64,000 nt of DNA from positions 427,001-491,000 of the forward strand of contig JAJOZX010003204.1 of assembly GCA_023014485.1 (NCBI GenBank), given 5' to 3'. The stretch is from Bathynomus jamesi. Lineage: Eukaryota; Arthropoda; Malacostraca; Isopoda; Cirolanidae. The translations under genes were made by a program, and so were the position numbers. The notes under the pieces were generated by a model, which was given only the letters and a program-made list of their open reading frames with translations, had not been told where the DNA came from and ran no database searches. The first letter of the stretch is position 1, and the number at the start of each line of letters is the position of its first letter. Below, piece after piece: positions 21,247 to 32,212 of the stretch.

Positions 21247-23137
21247 TTAACCAAAACATAGCAGATCTATCGATGATTCGTCAGAATTTAGGTCTGGTTT
21301 TAGTTTATAAATAAACAGAGACTCCATAATTTTAAGCTTAAGGTCAGAGCTTCCAGCAGCAAGTACGGTGAAATTAGACTGTGAAATTGGGTGGTTATTG
21401 TTGTGCGAGTGATTACGTATGAGAGAATTAGGTGGTTTGCCAAGGGGTAAATTTGTACGGACCGATTTACCGAGATGTTCGTAAATACGAGATTTTAAAT
21501 GTCTTTTAGTTTTACCTATATATGACCCCATACAGTGGTCACACTTGTATTGATAAACTATAGATGACTTAAGAAGTGTAGGAATAACATCCTTGTATTT
21601 AAATAAATGGTAAATCGATTTAGACGGGGTGAATATAATTTTTATACACAGTTGTGGGTAGAATTCCTTGAGCAATTTTAAAAGTTTATTTCTAATGTTA
21701 AAACTTGAGGTTCCCATATAGGGCAAAGTGAAATACAGGATATCTTTGGGGACTGTAATTAAGTTTCTAGTTGTAGGGCTTATTAGTCTATTTAAGGTTC
21801 TGCCTATTGTAGTCTCGATCAGTCTAGAAGGGAAATTATTCTTGGCAAGGAGTTTTCGGATGAAATCTAGTTCATCGTGTAGTTTGAAGTAATCTGAACA
21901 GATATTGAAAGCTCTATTGGTCAGAGTCGAGATTAAATTTCGTTTGAAACCTAAAGGGATAAAGGAAGAAAAGTTCATAGTAAGATTGGTAAATGTCGGC
22001 TTTCGGTAAACGGAAGTTTCAAAAGAGGAATTAGTTTTTATTATCTTAATGTCCAAAAAGGACAGAGAGCTATTAGATTCAACTTCTGAAGTAAATTGAA
22101 TGTTAGGGTGCTTAGAATTAAGGTAATTACGAAACAAAGGGATATGGTCTGGTGATTTAAACAGGAGAAAAGTGTCATCAATATATCTTCTATAAAAAAC
22201 CGGTTTAAAGTTGGAAGGACACTCATTCAACCATTTGACTTCATGATGACACAGAAACGCGTTAGCTAAGGTGGGACCAAGAGGCAGACCCATTTGAACA
22301 CCTTCAGTCTGTTTAAAATATTCACCGTTGAATATAAATATAAGGTCTTCCACGGAAAATTTTAATAGTTCTTTCATTTGGCCTCTATTAAAACCCTGCA
22401 CAGTATCAGTATTATTAAAAAGATTATCAATACATATATCAATAGTTTCTGCAACAGGCACATTGGTAAATAAAGATTTTACATCGAAGCTAGCCATTGT
22501 GTAAGAATTATTATTTAATGAGGTAATTTCTCTAACGAAAGAAAAAGAATCCCGTGCTGTATACAAATTATAAGTTATAGGTGATAGTATGGGAACCAAG
22601 AATTTTGAAAGGTTATAACTAAAGTTCCTAGAGCCGATAAAATTGGCCTAAGCGGACAATTAGGTTTGTGTATTTTAGGGAGTCCATACATAATGCCTGG
22701 GCTGGATCCAGAAACAAATAATTTAGTAAAAACCGTGGCTGAGATTATATTATTAGATTTAAGTTTTCTAAGATACCTATTAATTTTATCTTCCTGTTTT
22801 AAAATTAAAGCAAAAATGTCACCAGTTACTTTAGTAAATCTAGTTGCATCATTTAAAATATCTAACATTTTATCAACGTAAACATTCCTGTCCAAAAGAA
22901 CAACGCCATTGCCTTTGTCTGGTCTTGTAACCACCAATGACTTGTCCAGAGACAGATTTCTTAGACTTTGAAACTCTTCCACCTCCATATTAGATCTATT
23001 GCCATAAGGGTTAAAAGCATAAAATGAAGTAAAAGCTAAATTACGTAAATTATTAGATAAAAAGTTAAAACCTTTACTATGTGGGTCAAAGAATGAATGT
23101 TTAAAAAGGTCCTTAAAAAATAACTCAAAGTTGAGGA
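21247..23137 (-). pseudogene. PLE reverse transcriptase-GIY-YIG protein, one frameshift
   Basis: Reads from the upstream segment (FFDPHSKGFNFLSNNLRNLA) through SLVVTRPDKGNGVVLLDRN, MYGLPKIHKPNCPLRPILSA, ASFDVKSLFTNVPV, GVQMGLPLGPTLANAF, FYRRYIDDTFLLF (RT catalytic YIDD) and TSVYRKPTFTN, to the GIY-YIG domain (IVYQYKCDHCMGSYIGKTKR, RIYEH). It ends DLLCFG. A single missing T near 22623 breaks the frame after SALGT; the plus copy keeps the T and reads through. The true N-terminus is not defined. Confidence 0.85.
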
Positions 23138-23150
23138 AATAATTGTAAAA

Positions 23151-24689
23151 ATTAATAGGTATCTTAGAAAACTTAAATCTAATAATATAATCTCAGCCAC
23201 GGTTTTTACTAAATTATTTGTTTCTGGATCCAGCCCAGGCATTATGTATGGACTCCCTAAAATACACAAACCTAATTGTCCGCTTAGGCCAATTTTATCG
23301 GCTCTAGGAACTTTTAGTTATAACCTTTCAAAATTCTTGGTTCCCATACTATCACCTATAACTTATAATTTGTATACAGCACGGGATTCTTTTTCTTTCG
23401 TTAGAGAAATTACCTCATTAAATAATAATTCTTACACAATGGCTAGCTTCGATGTAAAATCTTTATTTACCAATGTGCCTGTTGCAGAAACTATTGATAT
23501 ATGTATTGATAATCTTTTTAATAATACTGATACTGTGCAGGGTTTTAATAGAGGCCAAATGAAAGAACTATTAAAATTTTCCGTGGAAGACCTTATATTT
23601 ATATTCAACGGTGAATATTTTAAACAGACTGAAGGTGTTCAAATGGGTCTGCCTCTTGGTCCCACCTTAGCTAACGCGTTTCTGTGTCATCATGAAGTCA
23701 AATGGTTGAATGAGTGTCCTTCCAACTTTAAACCGGTTTTTTATAGAAGATATATTGATGACACTTTTCTCCTGTTTAAATCACCAGACCATATCCCTTT
23801 GTTTCGTAATTACCTTAATTCTAAGCACCCTAACATTCAATTTACTTCAGAAGTTGAATCTAATAGCTCTCTGTCCTTTTTGGACATTAAGATAATAAAA
23901 ACTAATTCCTCTTTTGAAACTTCCGTTTACCGAAAGCCGACATTTACCAATCTTACTATGAACTTTTCTTCCTTTATCCCTTTAGGTTTCAAACGAAATT
24001 TAATCTCGACTCTGACCAATAGAGCTTTCAATATCTGTTCAGATTACTTCAAACTACACGATGAACTAGATTTCATCCGAAAACTCCTTGCCAAGAATAA
24101 TTTCCCTTCTAGACTGATCGAGACTACAATAGGCAGAACCTTAAATAGACTAATAAGCCCTACAACTAGAAACTTAATTACAGTCCCCAAAGATATCCTG
24201 TATTTCACTTTGCCCTATATGGGAACCTCAAGTTTTAACATTAGAAATAAACTTTTAAAATTGCTCAAGGAATTCTACCCACAACTGTGTATAAAAATTA
24301 TATTCACCCCGTCTAAATCGATTTACCATTTATTTAAATACAAGGATGTTATTCCTACACTTCTTAAGTCATCTATAGTTTATCAATACAAGTGTGACCA
24401 CTGTATGGGGTCATATATAGGTAAAACTAAAAGACATTTAAAATCTCGTATTTACGAACATCTCGGTAAATCGGTCCGTACAAATTTACCCCTTGGCAAA
24501 CCACCTAATTCTCTCATACGTAATCACTCGCACAACAATAACCACCCAATTTCACAGTCTAATTTCACCGTACTTGCTGCTGGAAGCTCTGACCTTAAGC
24601 TTAAAATTATGGAGTCTCTGTTTATTTATAAACTAAAACCAGACCTAAATTCTGACGAATCATCGATAGATCTGCTATGTTTTGGTTAA
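23151..24689 (+). pseudogene. PLE RT-GIY-YIG protein, 5'-truncated but open
   Basis: One continuous frame from the truncation point through MYGLPKIHKPNC at 23244 to stop after DLLCFG. All RT landmarks (FDVKSLFTNVPV, QMGLPLGPTLANAF, YRRYIDDTF, SVYRKPTFTN) and the GIY-YIG landmarks (GSYIGKTKRHLKSRIYEH) are present. Only the N-terminal region before VFTKLFV is missing. This is the best-preserved RT in the window. Confidence 0.85.
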
Positions 24690-24901
24690 GGTACTAGTTT
24701 ATTTTATTTACATTTCAGTTTTAATGCTTTTACTTTTTATAATTTTAACTTTTTAACTTCACATTTATTTACCTTTTAGTTTTAATGTTTTACATTTTCT
24801 TAGCTACTTTTTATAATTTTTTTTTTAAGTTTATTTTAAATTGTTATTAAGCAATTTGTATTTTGTAATTTTGTATGTGATTTGGAATTTTATTGTTTTA
24901 G

Positions 24902-24940
24902 CCCTGAAGATGGAATTAGTGCATTCCGAAACGTTGGTAC
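24902..24940 (+). ncRNA. Hammerhead-like ribozyme core (PLE 1, plus arm)
   Basis: CTGAAGA (24904-24910), stem II GGAAT/ATTCC, GAAAC (24928-24932), then GTTGGTA, allowing a minimal stem III (AC/GT) with A at the cleavage position. Located about 215 bp after the PLE stop codon. Confidence 0.5.
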
Positions 24941-25041
24941 TATTAAACCTTGAAGGATGTTTGTATTTTCTCTGGTGTTCCTGTTCATTATTAAACTGCG
25001 TTTTCCACGCCACCAATCAATAGCCGATATATATATATATA

Positions 25042-25770
25042 CAGGGTGGGCCGAAAGTCTGGATCCATAGGAAAATATTTATTTTAATACAGAAATTACA
25101 ACAAATGGTAAATACTTAAAATGAATATCAACTTTAACTCGTAAATGCGTATCCGTGATACTGTACAGTGGTTCGTACTCCAGTATAAACAACAAATTAT
25201 AACAAATGCTCAAATTGGCGGCCTCTGACATCGAGACACTTAGGGATGGAATTTATGATTTTTAATAATTCTTCGAATTGACGTTCTCGAGATGCGTGTT
25301 TCATTTGATAATCTTCTTGTTGACTTTACTGGACTATTCGTTAAAGTTTCACATACCATTGCAGAGGTATTTTCATCAGTTGCAGTTTTTGGACGACCAG
25401 AACGCCGTCGATCATGTACACTTCCTGTTTCTTTGAAACGTTTAAACAACTTGCCAACAGTCGCATGTGTTACTGGATGCTTATCAGGATGATTTCTATT
25501 GAATTCGGTAGCAACTTCTCTGTGTGTAGAGCCCTGTCTTGCGTACATGAGCACAAGTTCTACCCGGTCTTCTGTTGTTAGATTCGAAGCCATTTCTGGG
25601 CTGAAATAAAAAAAGTATTTGAGTATTTATACTGGAGTACGAACTACTGTACAGTATCACGGATACGCATTTACGAGTTAAAGTTGATATTCATTTTAAG
25701 TATTTACCAATTGTTGTAATTTATGTATTAAAATAAATATTTTCCTATGGATCCAGACTTTCGGCCCACC

Positions 25771-25773
<3 letters not shown>
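25042..25773 (-). mobile_element. Internally deleted DD41D element
   Basis: 732 bp between TA at 25040-25041 and 25774-25775. Inverted termini of about 150 bp start cagggtgggccgaaagtctg. They resemble the ends of the 32350-33684 element (cagggtggtgcaaaagtctg), so both belong to one lineage. Only the two ends of the transposase gene remain. Confidence 0.9.
25203..25593 (-). pseudogene. DD41D transposase with catalytic domain deleted
   Basis: The N-terminal part is intact: MASNLTTEDRVELVLMYARQ, helix-turn-helix text THREVATEFN and VGKLFKRFKETGSVHDRRRS, then TSIRRIIKNHKFHP at 25240. Directly after HP, where relatives continue YKVRL, the sequence jumps out of frame to the C-terminal tail KCLDVRGRQFEHLL. 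The whole D,D,D catalytic core is missing. A DNA-binding-only product could still be made. Confidence 0.85.
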
Positions 25774-25775
<2 letters not shown>

Positions 25776-25816
<41 letters not shown>

Positions 25817-26639
25817 TACTTATTAAATAAACAGTGTTCAACAACAATAAAGGACCATGTACAGTAAATTAAAATTACAATTTAAAACAATTAAATTATA
25901 ATAGAGTGGATATACAGCTCAGCTCTATGTGGAATCCGAACCACGTGTCACTATTACAGTGTGTAAACGCGGATGATAGTCGCCTATGCAACTACTCGGA
26001 CACAATGTCGATTAACGCTGCTGATTAATTATGGGAAGCGTATAACGACGTGGCATCGACGTAAGCTTCAATTTTTATTTCTAATATACGTATAACAATT
26101 ACTGGAAAAATGAACTATATATAAAATGTTGGTTAAGTAACAACCGCTAGTTCTGTGCCTCCACCCAACAAAAATAAAGCATATTGATAAAATTGTTAGT
26201 TATTGTATAGAATTCACAGTATTTCTTTACATTACTTACTATTAAAAATAAAAGTCCATATACATATTATTTTCTATTTTCTCTTTTGTTATATGCAGTA
26301 TAAAATCTACTTATTTTATGTCCTCATAATGTCTGGAGGATTTTGGAATTTTCCTTTTTTATATATATATTTTTTTCATTACAATATAAATAGAGAGGAA
26401 ATGTTTTCTAAAATAAAAACTGAAAAAAAATACAAAATTTTTATGGAAAAGAACCGTATTTTTTAATAAGAAAATGCAGCTTTAGTAGTATACCCACAAA
26501 AATGTAGAGTGCAATGCAATTGCTGCAATATGATCAATATCGATTGCTGTTGAAATGTTGCAGATCCAGAGCCATGCAACACTATAAAAGGGGGAGGCGG
26601 ACGTGCGGGAAAGGGGAAGGGAGGAGGTAAGCAGGAAGG
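25776..26639. other. Non-coding, AT-rich; TA tract at its left edge
   Basis: Contains (TA)n and T-runs at 25776-25820. I see no gene, terminal repeat or RNA in the rest. Short frames here lack any recognisable domain. Confidence 0.5.
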
Positions 26640-26965
26640 GTGGAGGGTATATATTATATGATATATATATATATTTTATGAATTGGGTATATGTGTGTAT
26701 GTTTGTTTATATGTGCGTATGTTTGTATATATGTATGTGCGTATGTTTGTATATATGTATGTTTTTATGTGTATATGAATTGTATGTGTTTATATGTTTG
26801 TATATGTTTATAGGAAAAAATAAAACAAATCTTCTTTATTGGGGGCATAACTGGACATCCATCCGCTGAAGCGTTTTGGAGGAGAGTGGGGTCTTCCCTG
26901 ACCTCTGAATGGCTTTGGAAGCTATTGACAGCGAGTCGTGCTGGCTGGGGGTCTAAGCCATTATA

Positions 26966-27025
<60 letters not shown>

Positions 27026-27089
27026 GATGAATTTTACTGTACAATTAAACACGTGAAATGAATGAATGATGCAAATCCGCAAGGGTTTG

Positions 27090-27122
<33 letters not shown>
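26640..27122. repeat. Microsatellite cluster (TATG/TA)n
   Basis: TATA, TATG and TGTATA-type arrays at 26648-26812, pure (TA)n at 26965-27022 and 27094-27123. A unique stretch of about 130 bp (26840-26965) between them shows no coding. Confidence 0.85.
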
Positions 27123-27125
<3 letters not shown>

Positions 27126-27133
27126 TTAATGTA

Positions 27134-27723
27134 GGGGACGGTGGGGTAAGACGGACCCATGGGGTGAGATGGAACCCCCCCCCCTCTAAACCCAAGCAGA
27201 AAGGGTGAGGTTCAGATATTGGTTGCTAGATGTCCTTCACGTCACCAAACAAAAGCATGACACAAAAGAAAAAAGCAAAGCAAGCGAAAGCTGGGCCATC
27301 CTGGGCTCATGACAGTGACAGTGAGGATGGAGATTCAACCAAGTGCTTGTATTGCAATGACACGTTTGGTAATTCTGTGCGAGGGGAAGGGTGGGTTTGT
27401 TGCGCCATTTGCAAGAGATGGGCACATGAGGAATGTGCAGGGGTAGAGGATGATGAGAAGAGGTTTTTGTGTGTGAGTTGTGCCAGTAAGGATGGACCCC
27501 TGGGGTCCATCTTATCCCGTGATTCGTTTTTGGTACAATAAAAATATTGATTTGGTAAAATCTCGTGTTTCAGTCTTTTCCTCTAAAAACCGTGACCAGG
27601 GTGTGGACTTTAAATATAACACCCCAAAGCACCACCACGACCCCTAAAAACCCCAAAAATTATATAAATGTGGTTTCTAGACTCATTTTTGTGTTAAGTA
27701 GTCCGTCTTACCCCACCTTCCCC
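27134..27723 (+). mobile_element. pogo-like non-autonomous element
   Basis: 590 bp between TA at 27132-27133 and 27724-27725. Termini are ggggacggtggggtaagacg and, inverted, ggggaaggtggggtaagacg. TA duplication and these ends fit a Tc1/mariner-pogo MITE. The heptamer cttaatg flanks both TAs directly, an odd extra duplication. It carries only the last coding exon of the parent transposon. Confidence 0.75.
27230..27541 (+). CDS. PHD-like zinc-finger tail of a pogo/Tigger-type transposase
   Basis: 103 codons, start MSFTSPNKSMTQKKKAK. A basic segment is followed by Asp/Ser-rich text and the finger CLYCNDTFG, then GWVCCAICKRWAHEECAGVE and FLCVSCASK. This Cys4-His-Cys3-like spacing ends many arthropod pogo transposases. 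The DDE and HTH domains are absent, so it cannot transpose. It may be a deletion derivative whose short ORF is by chance still open. A start further upstream in a lost exon is likely in the parent element. Confidence 0.6.
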   Translation: MSFTSPNKSMTQKKKAKQAKAGPSWAHDSDSEDGDSTKCLYCNDTFGNSVRGEGWVCCAICKRWAHEECAGVEDDEKRFLCVSCASKDGPLGSILSRDSFLVQ

Positions 27724-27757
27724 TACTTAATGTTGTCACGAGGCATACATGCAATCT

Positions 27758-27759
<2 letters not shown>

Positions 27760-27817
<58 letters not shown>

Positions 27818-27825
27818 CTTATGAA
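27760..27825. repeat. (TA)n(GT)n(TA)n microsatellite
   Basis: Compound dinucleotide run directly left of the PLE 3' end. Confidence 0.9.
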
Positions 27826-28631
27826 ATAGGATCCCTCCCAAGGAGACGTAGTTTTACATTTAAGATAAAAACGAAGACGTAGAGCAAAAAAGTCATTATA
27901 TTTGGCTGCAGCCGACGTTTCGGGCAACTCTACCCATTTTCAAAGCCTAAGAAGTAAAAGCTAAAATTAATACATGACAAAAATATATGAATGTCGAGAA
28001 CTAAAACTAATTTAGAGTATAAAATTAAAACTTTTCAAGAATAAAAATTAAAATTACAAAGCAGGGGGGATTTTGTCCTTACATCGGAAAGAACATCCAA
28101 GGGTATTATTATTTACAAAAGCAATCTTAAAATCAGTGTGAAAATAAAATTTCCTCACAACACTCAACAATTGCTTTTTCACGAAAGTGTTAAAATGGTA
28201 GATATCAGGTAAAACAAGATATTTACAATTCTTAGGAACATCATACGTTGAGATAAGGTGAATATACATTATAAAGAAATTTACCAGTAACACCTCCTAC
28301 AAGGTCCATTGGGAAATCATTTTTAAAGAAAAAATCAGTAAGGAATTCAAACTCATTATGAAGCAGAGCAAAGTTCGAGCAAATATTATAAGATCTATGC
28401 ACCAAAGTGCGAATGGAACTTAATTTGTAATTAAAGTCGCAAAAACTATAAAAATTATAACCCAAACCCGTAAACGTAGGCTTCCGGTATGTAGAAGTTA
28501 AAACGGTCGAGCCAGATTTGGAGCCCAAAACATCAAGGAAAGGAATAGAACCTTCAACTTCATTTTCCTGCGTAAATACAATGTTCTTATGCAGTGTGTT
28601 CAGAAAACTTAGAAACTGAACTGATTGATTA
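27826..28631 (-). mobile_element. Penelope-like element 3, fragment split by ZN copy 2
   Basis: 3' end of a PLE on the minus strand. The terminal block (gaagacgtagagcaa, ggctgcagccgacgtttcgg) is shared inverted with 62863-62957. The element continues beyond ZN copy 2 at 31101-31190, where an in-frame open stretch resumes after removal of ZN and one TTA. Confidence 0.8.
28054..28626 (-). pseudogene. PLE RT C-terminal part, frameshifted
   Basis: Minus-strand text: NNQSVQFLSFLNTLHKNIVF, GSIPFLDVLGSK, TSTYRKPTFTGLGYNFYSF, SYNICSNFALLHNEFEFLTD, then after a frameshift near 28250 DVPKNCKYLVLPDIYHF and FYFHTDFKIAFVNNNTLG. This is the RT thumb-side region shared with PLE 2 (47-50 kb). Sequence is lost after FRCKDKIPPAL, so the GIY-YIG domain is missing. 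The YxDD motif lies outside the fragment. Confidence 0.8.
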
Positions 28632-31097
28632 CACCGGTCTGCATGAAAATCGATTTCTTTATTTTGAGTTGTGATTTTGAAGCAGTTCGCTGCGCTGAAT
28701 TCAAAAATGCTACCAGTTTTTTTCTATCACCCAGAGTTTTAAAGTTATTAGCAAAAAAAGTTTGGGGCGTTTTGTAATTTTTTACCTTTTTTATCTTTAA
28801 TTAATTTCATTTTTTCAGATTTTTCAGATAGATAATTCTAACATTACGTCTTTAAAATTTTAATAATGGCTTCTAGAGGATGTACCCATAGTCCAGACAT
28901 ATTTTGTTATATTTGTGGTCGGTATGTTGTAAAACAAAGGACAAATGTAACGACCTTCATTAAGAGAGCTTATCATGCTTATTTTGGAATTAAATTAGGA
29001 GATCAAGACAAAAGTTGGGCTCCACACAAGGTTTGTCTTACGTGTGTTGCGGCACTAAGGAATTGGAGCAAAGGTAAAAAGAAAAGTTTGCCATTTGGGA
29101 TCCCTATGGTATGGCGCGAGCCTAGAAACCATACCGACGACTGCTACTTCTGTTCTTGCAATGTTAAAGGTTATAATGCAAAGAATAAAGAGAGCCTTCA
29201 ATACCCAAGTCTTCCATCTGCAATAAGGCCGGTACCCCATGTTCCAGAAGTTCCTATTCCCCGCCCACCCGAGAGTCTGGATCAATACAATTCAGATTCT
29301 GATTCAGCTCCAAATCCAGACAATGATGATGTTTATGAACAACCAACAGCTGACCGAGATCCTCCTAAACCATTAACCCAAGCCGAACTAAATGATTTAG
29401 TCAGGGATTTGAATCTGCCTAAGGACTCTGCAGAACTTTTGGGGTCTAGATTGCAGGAGAACAATTTATTGGCATCCGACACATACTTCGCTTGGTACAG
29501 AAATCGTGAGAAAGAATTCGTGCCTTTTTTCGAAGAAGATGGTCCCTTGGTATTTTGCAAGGACATCACAGAATTAGTGTGCAAGCTATGCATCGAATAC
29601 GAAACCAGTGACTGGAGGTTGTTTATAGATTCCTCTAAAACCAGTCTAACAGGAGTGTTACTGCACAACGGTAACAAATATGCATCAATCCCAGTGGCCC
29701 ATTCTACTCATTTAAAAGGGACCTATGATAACATGAAACTGCTTCTGGAAAAAAATTCAGTATCAAAATCACAGATGGATATTGTGTGGGGATCTCAAAG
29801 TCCTTTGCATGTTACTTGGGCAGCAATCAGGATACACTTAGATGCATGTTTCATCTGCGAATGGGATAGTCGAGCACGTGACCAGCACTGGAAGAGGAAA
29901 CTTGGCCTCCTAGAGAGAATCTTACCCCAGGATCAAAGAACATTTTACAAGAACATCTAGTTGAACCAAATAAAATCCTCCTACCACCCTTGCTCATTAA
30001 GTTAGGCTTGATGAAGCAGTATGTCAAAGCATTGAATAGAGAAGGTGAGTGTTTCAAGTACATTTGTTCAAAATATCGAAAGATTAGCTACGAGAAAATA
30101 AAGGAAGGTGTTTTTATAGGTCCTCAGATTAGAAAGTTATTGACAGACGATCATTTCCTGAACACAATGACCAATAAAGAAAAAGAAGCATGGCTTGGTT
30201 TCAAAGATGTTGTTGAAAACTTCTTGGGAAACTACAAAAGCCAAACTTATGAAAGACTGGTGGAAAATATGCTTAAAAAGTTTTGCGCCTTAGGCTGCAA
30301 CATGAGCCTGAAAGTTCACTTCTTATTTTCGCATCTTGACCGTTTTCCCGAAAATCTCGGAGATGTCAGTGAGGAGCAAGGGGAACGATTTCACCAGGAC
30401 ATCAAAACCATGGAAAGAAGATATCAAGGAAGATGGCATACAAATATGATGGCGGATTACTGCTGGTGTCTGCAACGAGATCAGCCTAACGCACAGCATA
30501 AGAAAACATCAAAGAAGCACCGGTTTAGTCGTCATTAGTCAGATCTACCTTCGTAGTCTTAAGTCTTTGGAATAAGTCCTGAAATGTTTGCAAGTAAAGA
30601 AGGTAAATATATTTTGTTTCTTTCAGTTATTTTTTTATTCTTTCATTAACAAGCAATATGCTTGTCCAAGAGCTAGGAGCTATTTAATTCTGCTTTAATT
30701 AGGTTTTACTCTATCACCTAAAGATTTCGTGCTACAAGGGGTGTTGTAATACCTCATCTGTCCCCAAATGTTAACCGCCCATTGATGGGAGGGGAGAGAG
30801 TATTTTGCTGGGAACGGGACTGGTTGTTATATATATTTACCCTACATTATTATGTAAGCGTTACTGTAGTCTATAACAACAAAATTTATGGTTTAGCATG
30901 TGCAATCCAATGTTGGTCTCGATAAAATGGTTCACATTTGGGGATAAATGGGGGATTTATGACACACCCTGTAGTAAGAAAACCATACGTGATAGGGAAA
31001 AACTACCTATATTTTTGAGATCAGCGCACTCAAATTATATAGAATCACCAACTAGTTTGTAAAAATCGATCGACAAGTTTTCAAATGTGTACTGGTG
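28632..31097 (+). mobile_element. ZN transposon copy 2 (uninterrupted)
   Basis: 2466 bp. Starts caccggtctgcatg and ends tgtgtactggtg (inverted: caccagtacacat). Flanked by TTA at 28629-28631 and 31098-31100. It interrupts a PLE. Joining the PLE across the site leaves an open frame (IAQRNNQSVQFLSFL). Copy 1 has the same duplication in a different host. It retains a single ttagtcag at 30535-30542, the empty site for element F. Confidence 0.85.
28866..30538 (+). pseudogene. ZN protein copy 2
   Basis: The first 300 or so codons are open: MASRGCTHSPDIFCYICGRY; CLTCVAALRNWSKGKKKS; MVWREPRNHTDDCYFCSC; RPVPHVPEVPIPRPPESL; the linker QLNDLVRDLNLPKDS-type; YRNREKEFVPFFEEDGPLVF; WRLFIDSSKTSLTGVLLHNG. 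An extra A near 29751 shifts the frame. It recovers by 29990 for KLGLMKQYVKALNREGE, VFIGPQIRKLLTDDHF, CNMSLKVHFLFSHLDRFPEN, EEQGERFHQDIKTMERRYQG and RWHTNMMADYCW, with stop TAG at 30536-30538. Reconstructed length is about 555 residues with no intron. This is the copy to use for family searches. Confidence 0.75.
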
Positions 31098-31100
31098 TTA

Positions 31101-32212
31101 TTTCTCTGAGCAATTATAAATTGCTTTTGACTTTTGAACCTGATACTATTTTCTCCCATAGATTTTATTTCATCAAAACTTTTCTCCAAATGTGTTTATA
31201 TACTGTATATATATATATATATATATATATCGGCCTATGTCGGAAAAGATGATGTTTTCTTCGTTTCACCTTTTCCAACTGTTATCTGGTATTAACAGTA
31301 TGTCGCTTCCCTGCACCGACAATGAAGTCTATAACTGCTGACGTCCACGGTTCTTCTTTTCGTACTTACTTAATCTGACTGCGAGTTAAGGAAAAACAAT
31401 TTATACCTTCGCTCGATGGCGTCCCTTCCCTTGTCCGTTGTGGGAGTGGAATGCTTCTCTCGTGGAAGGATATAAATGACGAGTTACCTTTTTCAGTCTT
31501 TATTTCATGAAGATAGATCACTTTTAAGATATGAGATTTGGTTTACCATGCACAGTAATTAGAAAATAAAATCCTTAACTCTACACTTGCTGAGAGAGTT
31601 ATTAGCGAAGAAAACCCAATTGGGTTGACTGGCCACTCAAAGGGTGAGTCACGAACTCCCTCTCTCTCAAGGGGTTTTCCCTCGAGGAGCTCCCGTGGCG
31701 CCACGTTTACAAAAGATTATTAAAATTGCAAAGTCCGAGTCTAATAATGATAATCACCAAAAGAATTTATATAATTATGGTTCTACACTTAACTCTTTTA
31801 TGTGATTTATAATAACCGAAAAGACCATTTAGAATTGAGGAATCTCTGTTTAAGATTATAGATGTGGCATCTGTGGAGAGCATCGTTTGGCTTATCGAAA
31901 AGATGCCTGAAAATCTACTGGGCATTTAGCAATTTATACAAATATTAAAAATTTAACGAATTAATACTTTAATTTATACAAACAGAATAATATTTTTAAA
32001 TTTTAACCAGGCATTATCTATAAAATTGGTTGTAAACAACCCATTTGATCTTGTGTTGAATTCGGGCAAAGTGCTAAAATTGGTGGTTTTCCTTACAAAT
32101 CTTACAAATTTGTATGCTCCTCCCACAATTTCTTTTCTATATTTATTCTATATATATATATTTTTTTTTTGTAACCTATATATAGTCTTGAACTCTTTAT
32201 TTACTTCAGTGT
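31101..32212. other. PLE remnant, TA microsatellite and non-coding stretch
   Basis: 31101-31190 continues PLE 3 upstream of the ZN site. A (TA)n tract lies at 31205-31230. The remaining 950 bp includes a GC-richer patch at 31600-31700 but shows no gene I can support. Confidence 0.5.

Larger units (their letters stand above)
20946..23146 (-). mobile_element. Penelope-like element 1, minus copy (longer member of a head-to-head pair)
   Basis: Its 20946-22787 part is an almost exact inverted copy of 23147-24993 (arms about 1.84 kb). The remaining 359 bp (22788-23146) is present only in this copy and carries coding sequence upstream of the plus copy's truncation point. The 3' end lies next to a TA microsatellite. 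Confidence 0.85.
23147..24993 (+). mobile_element. Penelope-like element 1, plus copy (5'-truncated)
   Basis: Inverted duplicate of 20946-22787. Starts within the coding region (IISATVFTKLFV) and runs to the shared 3' end. Near-identity between arms indicates a very recent event, an assembly hairpin, or the inverted multimer structure known for PLEs. Confidence 0.85.

Noticed and set aside
26203..26466. An 87-codon hydrophobic frame suggesting a small membrane protein
   Set aside because: Phe/Tyr/Ile-rich text from AT-rich DNA, with no conserved feature or promoter evidence.
30526..30545. Possible duplication footprint of F in ZN copy 2
   Set aside because: Only one ttagtcag is present, so this is an empty site and not an excision footprint.
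31600..31720. GC-richer patch with gtggcgccacg, considered as an LTR or primer-binding site
   Set aside because: No paired LTR, no gag/pol coding nearby, and the palindrome alone is too short.
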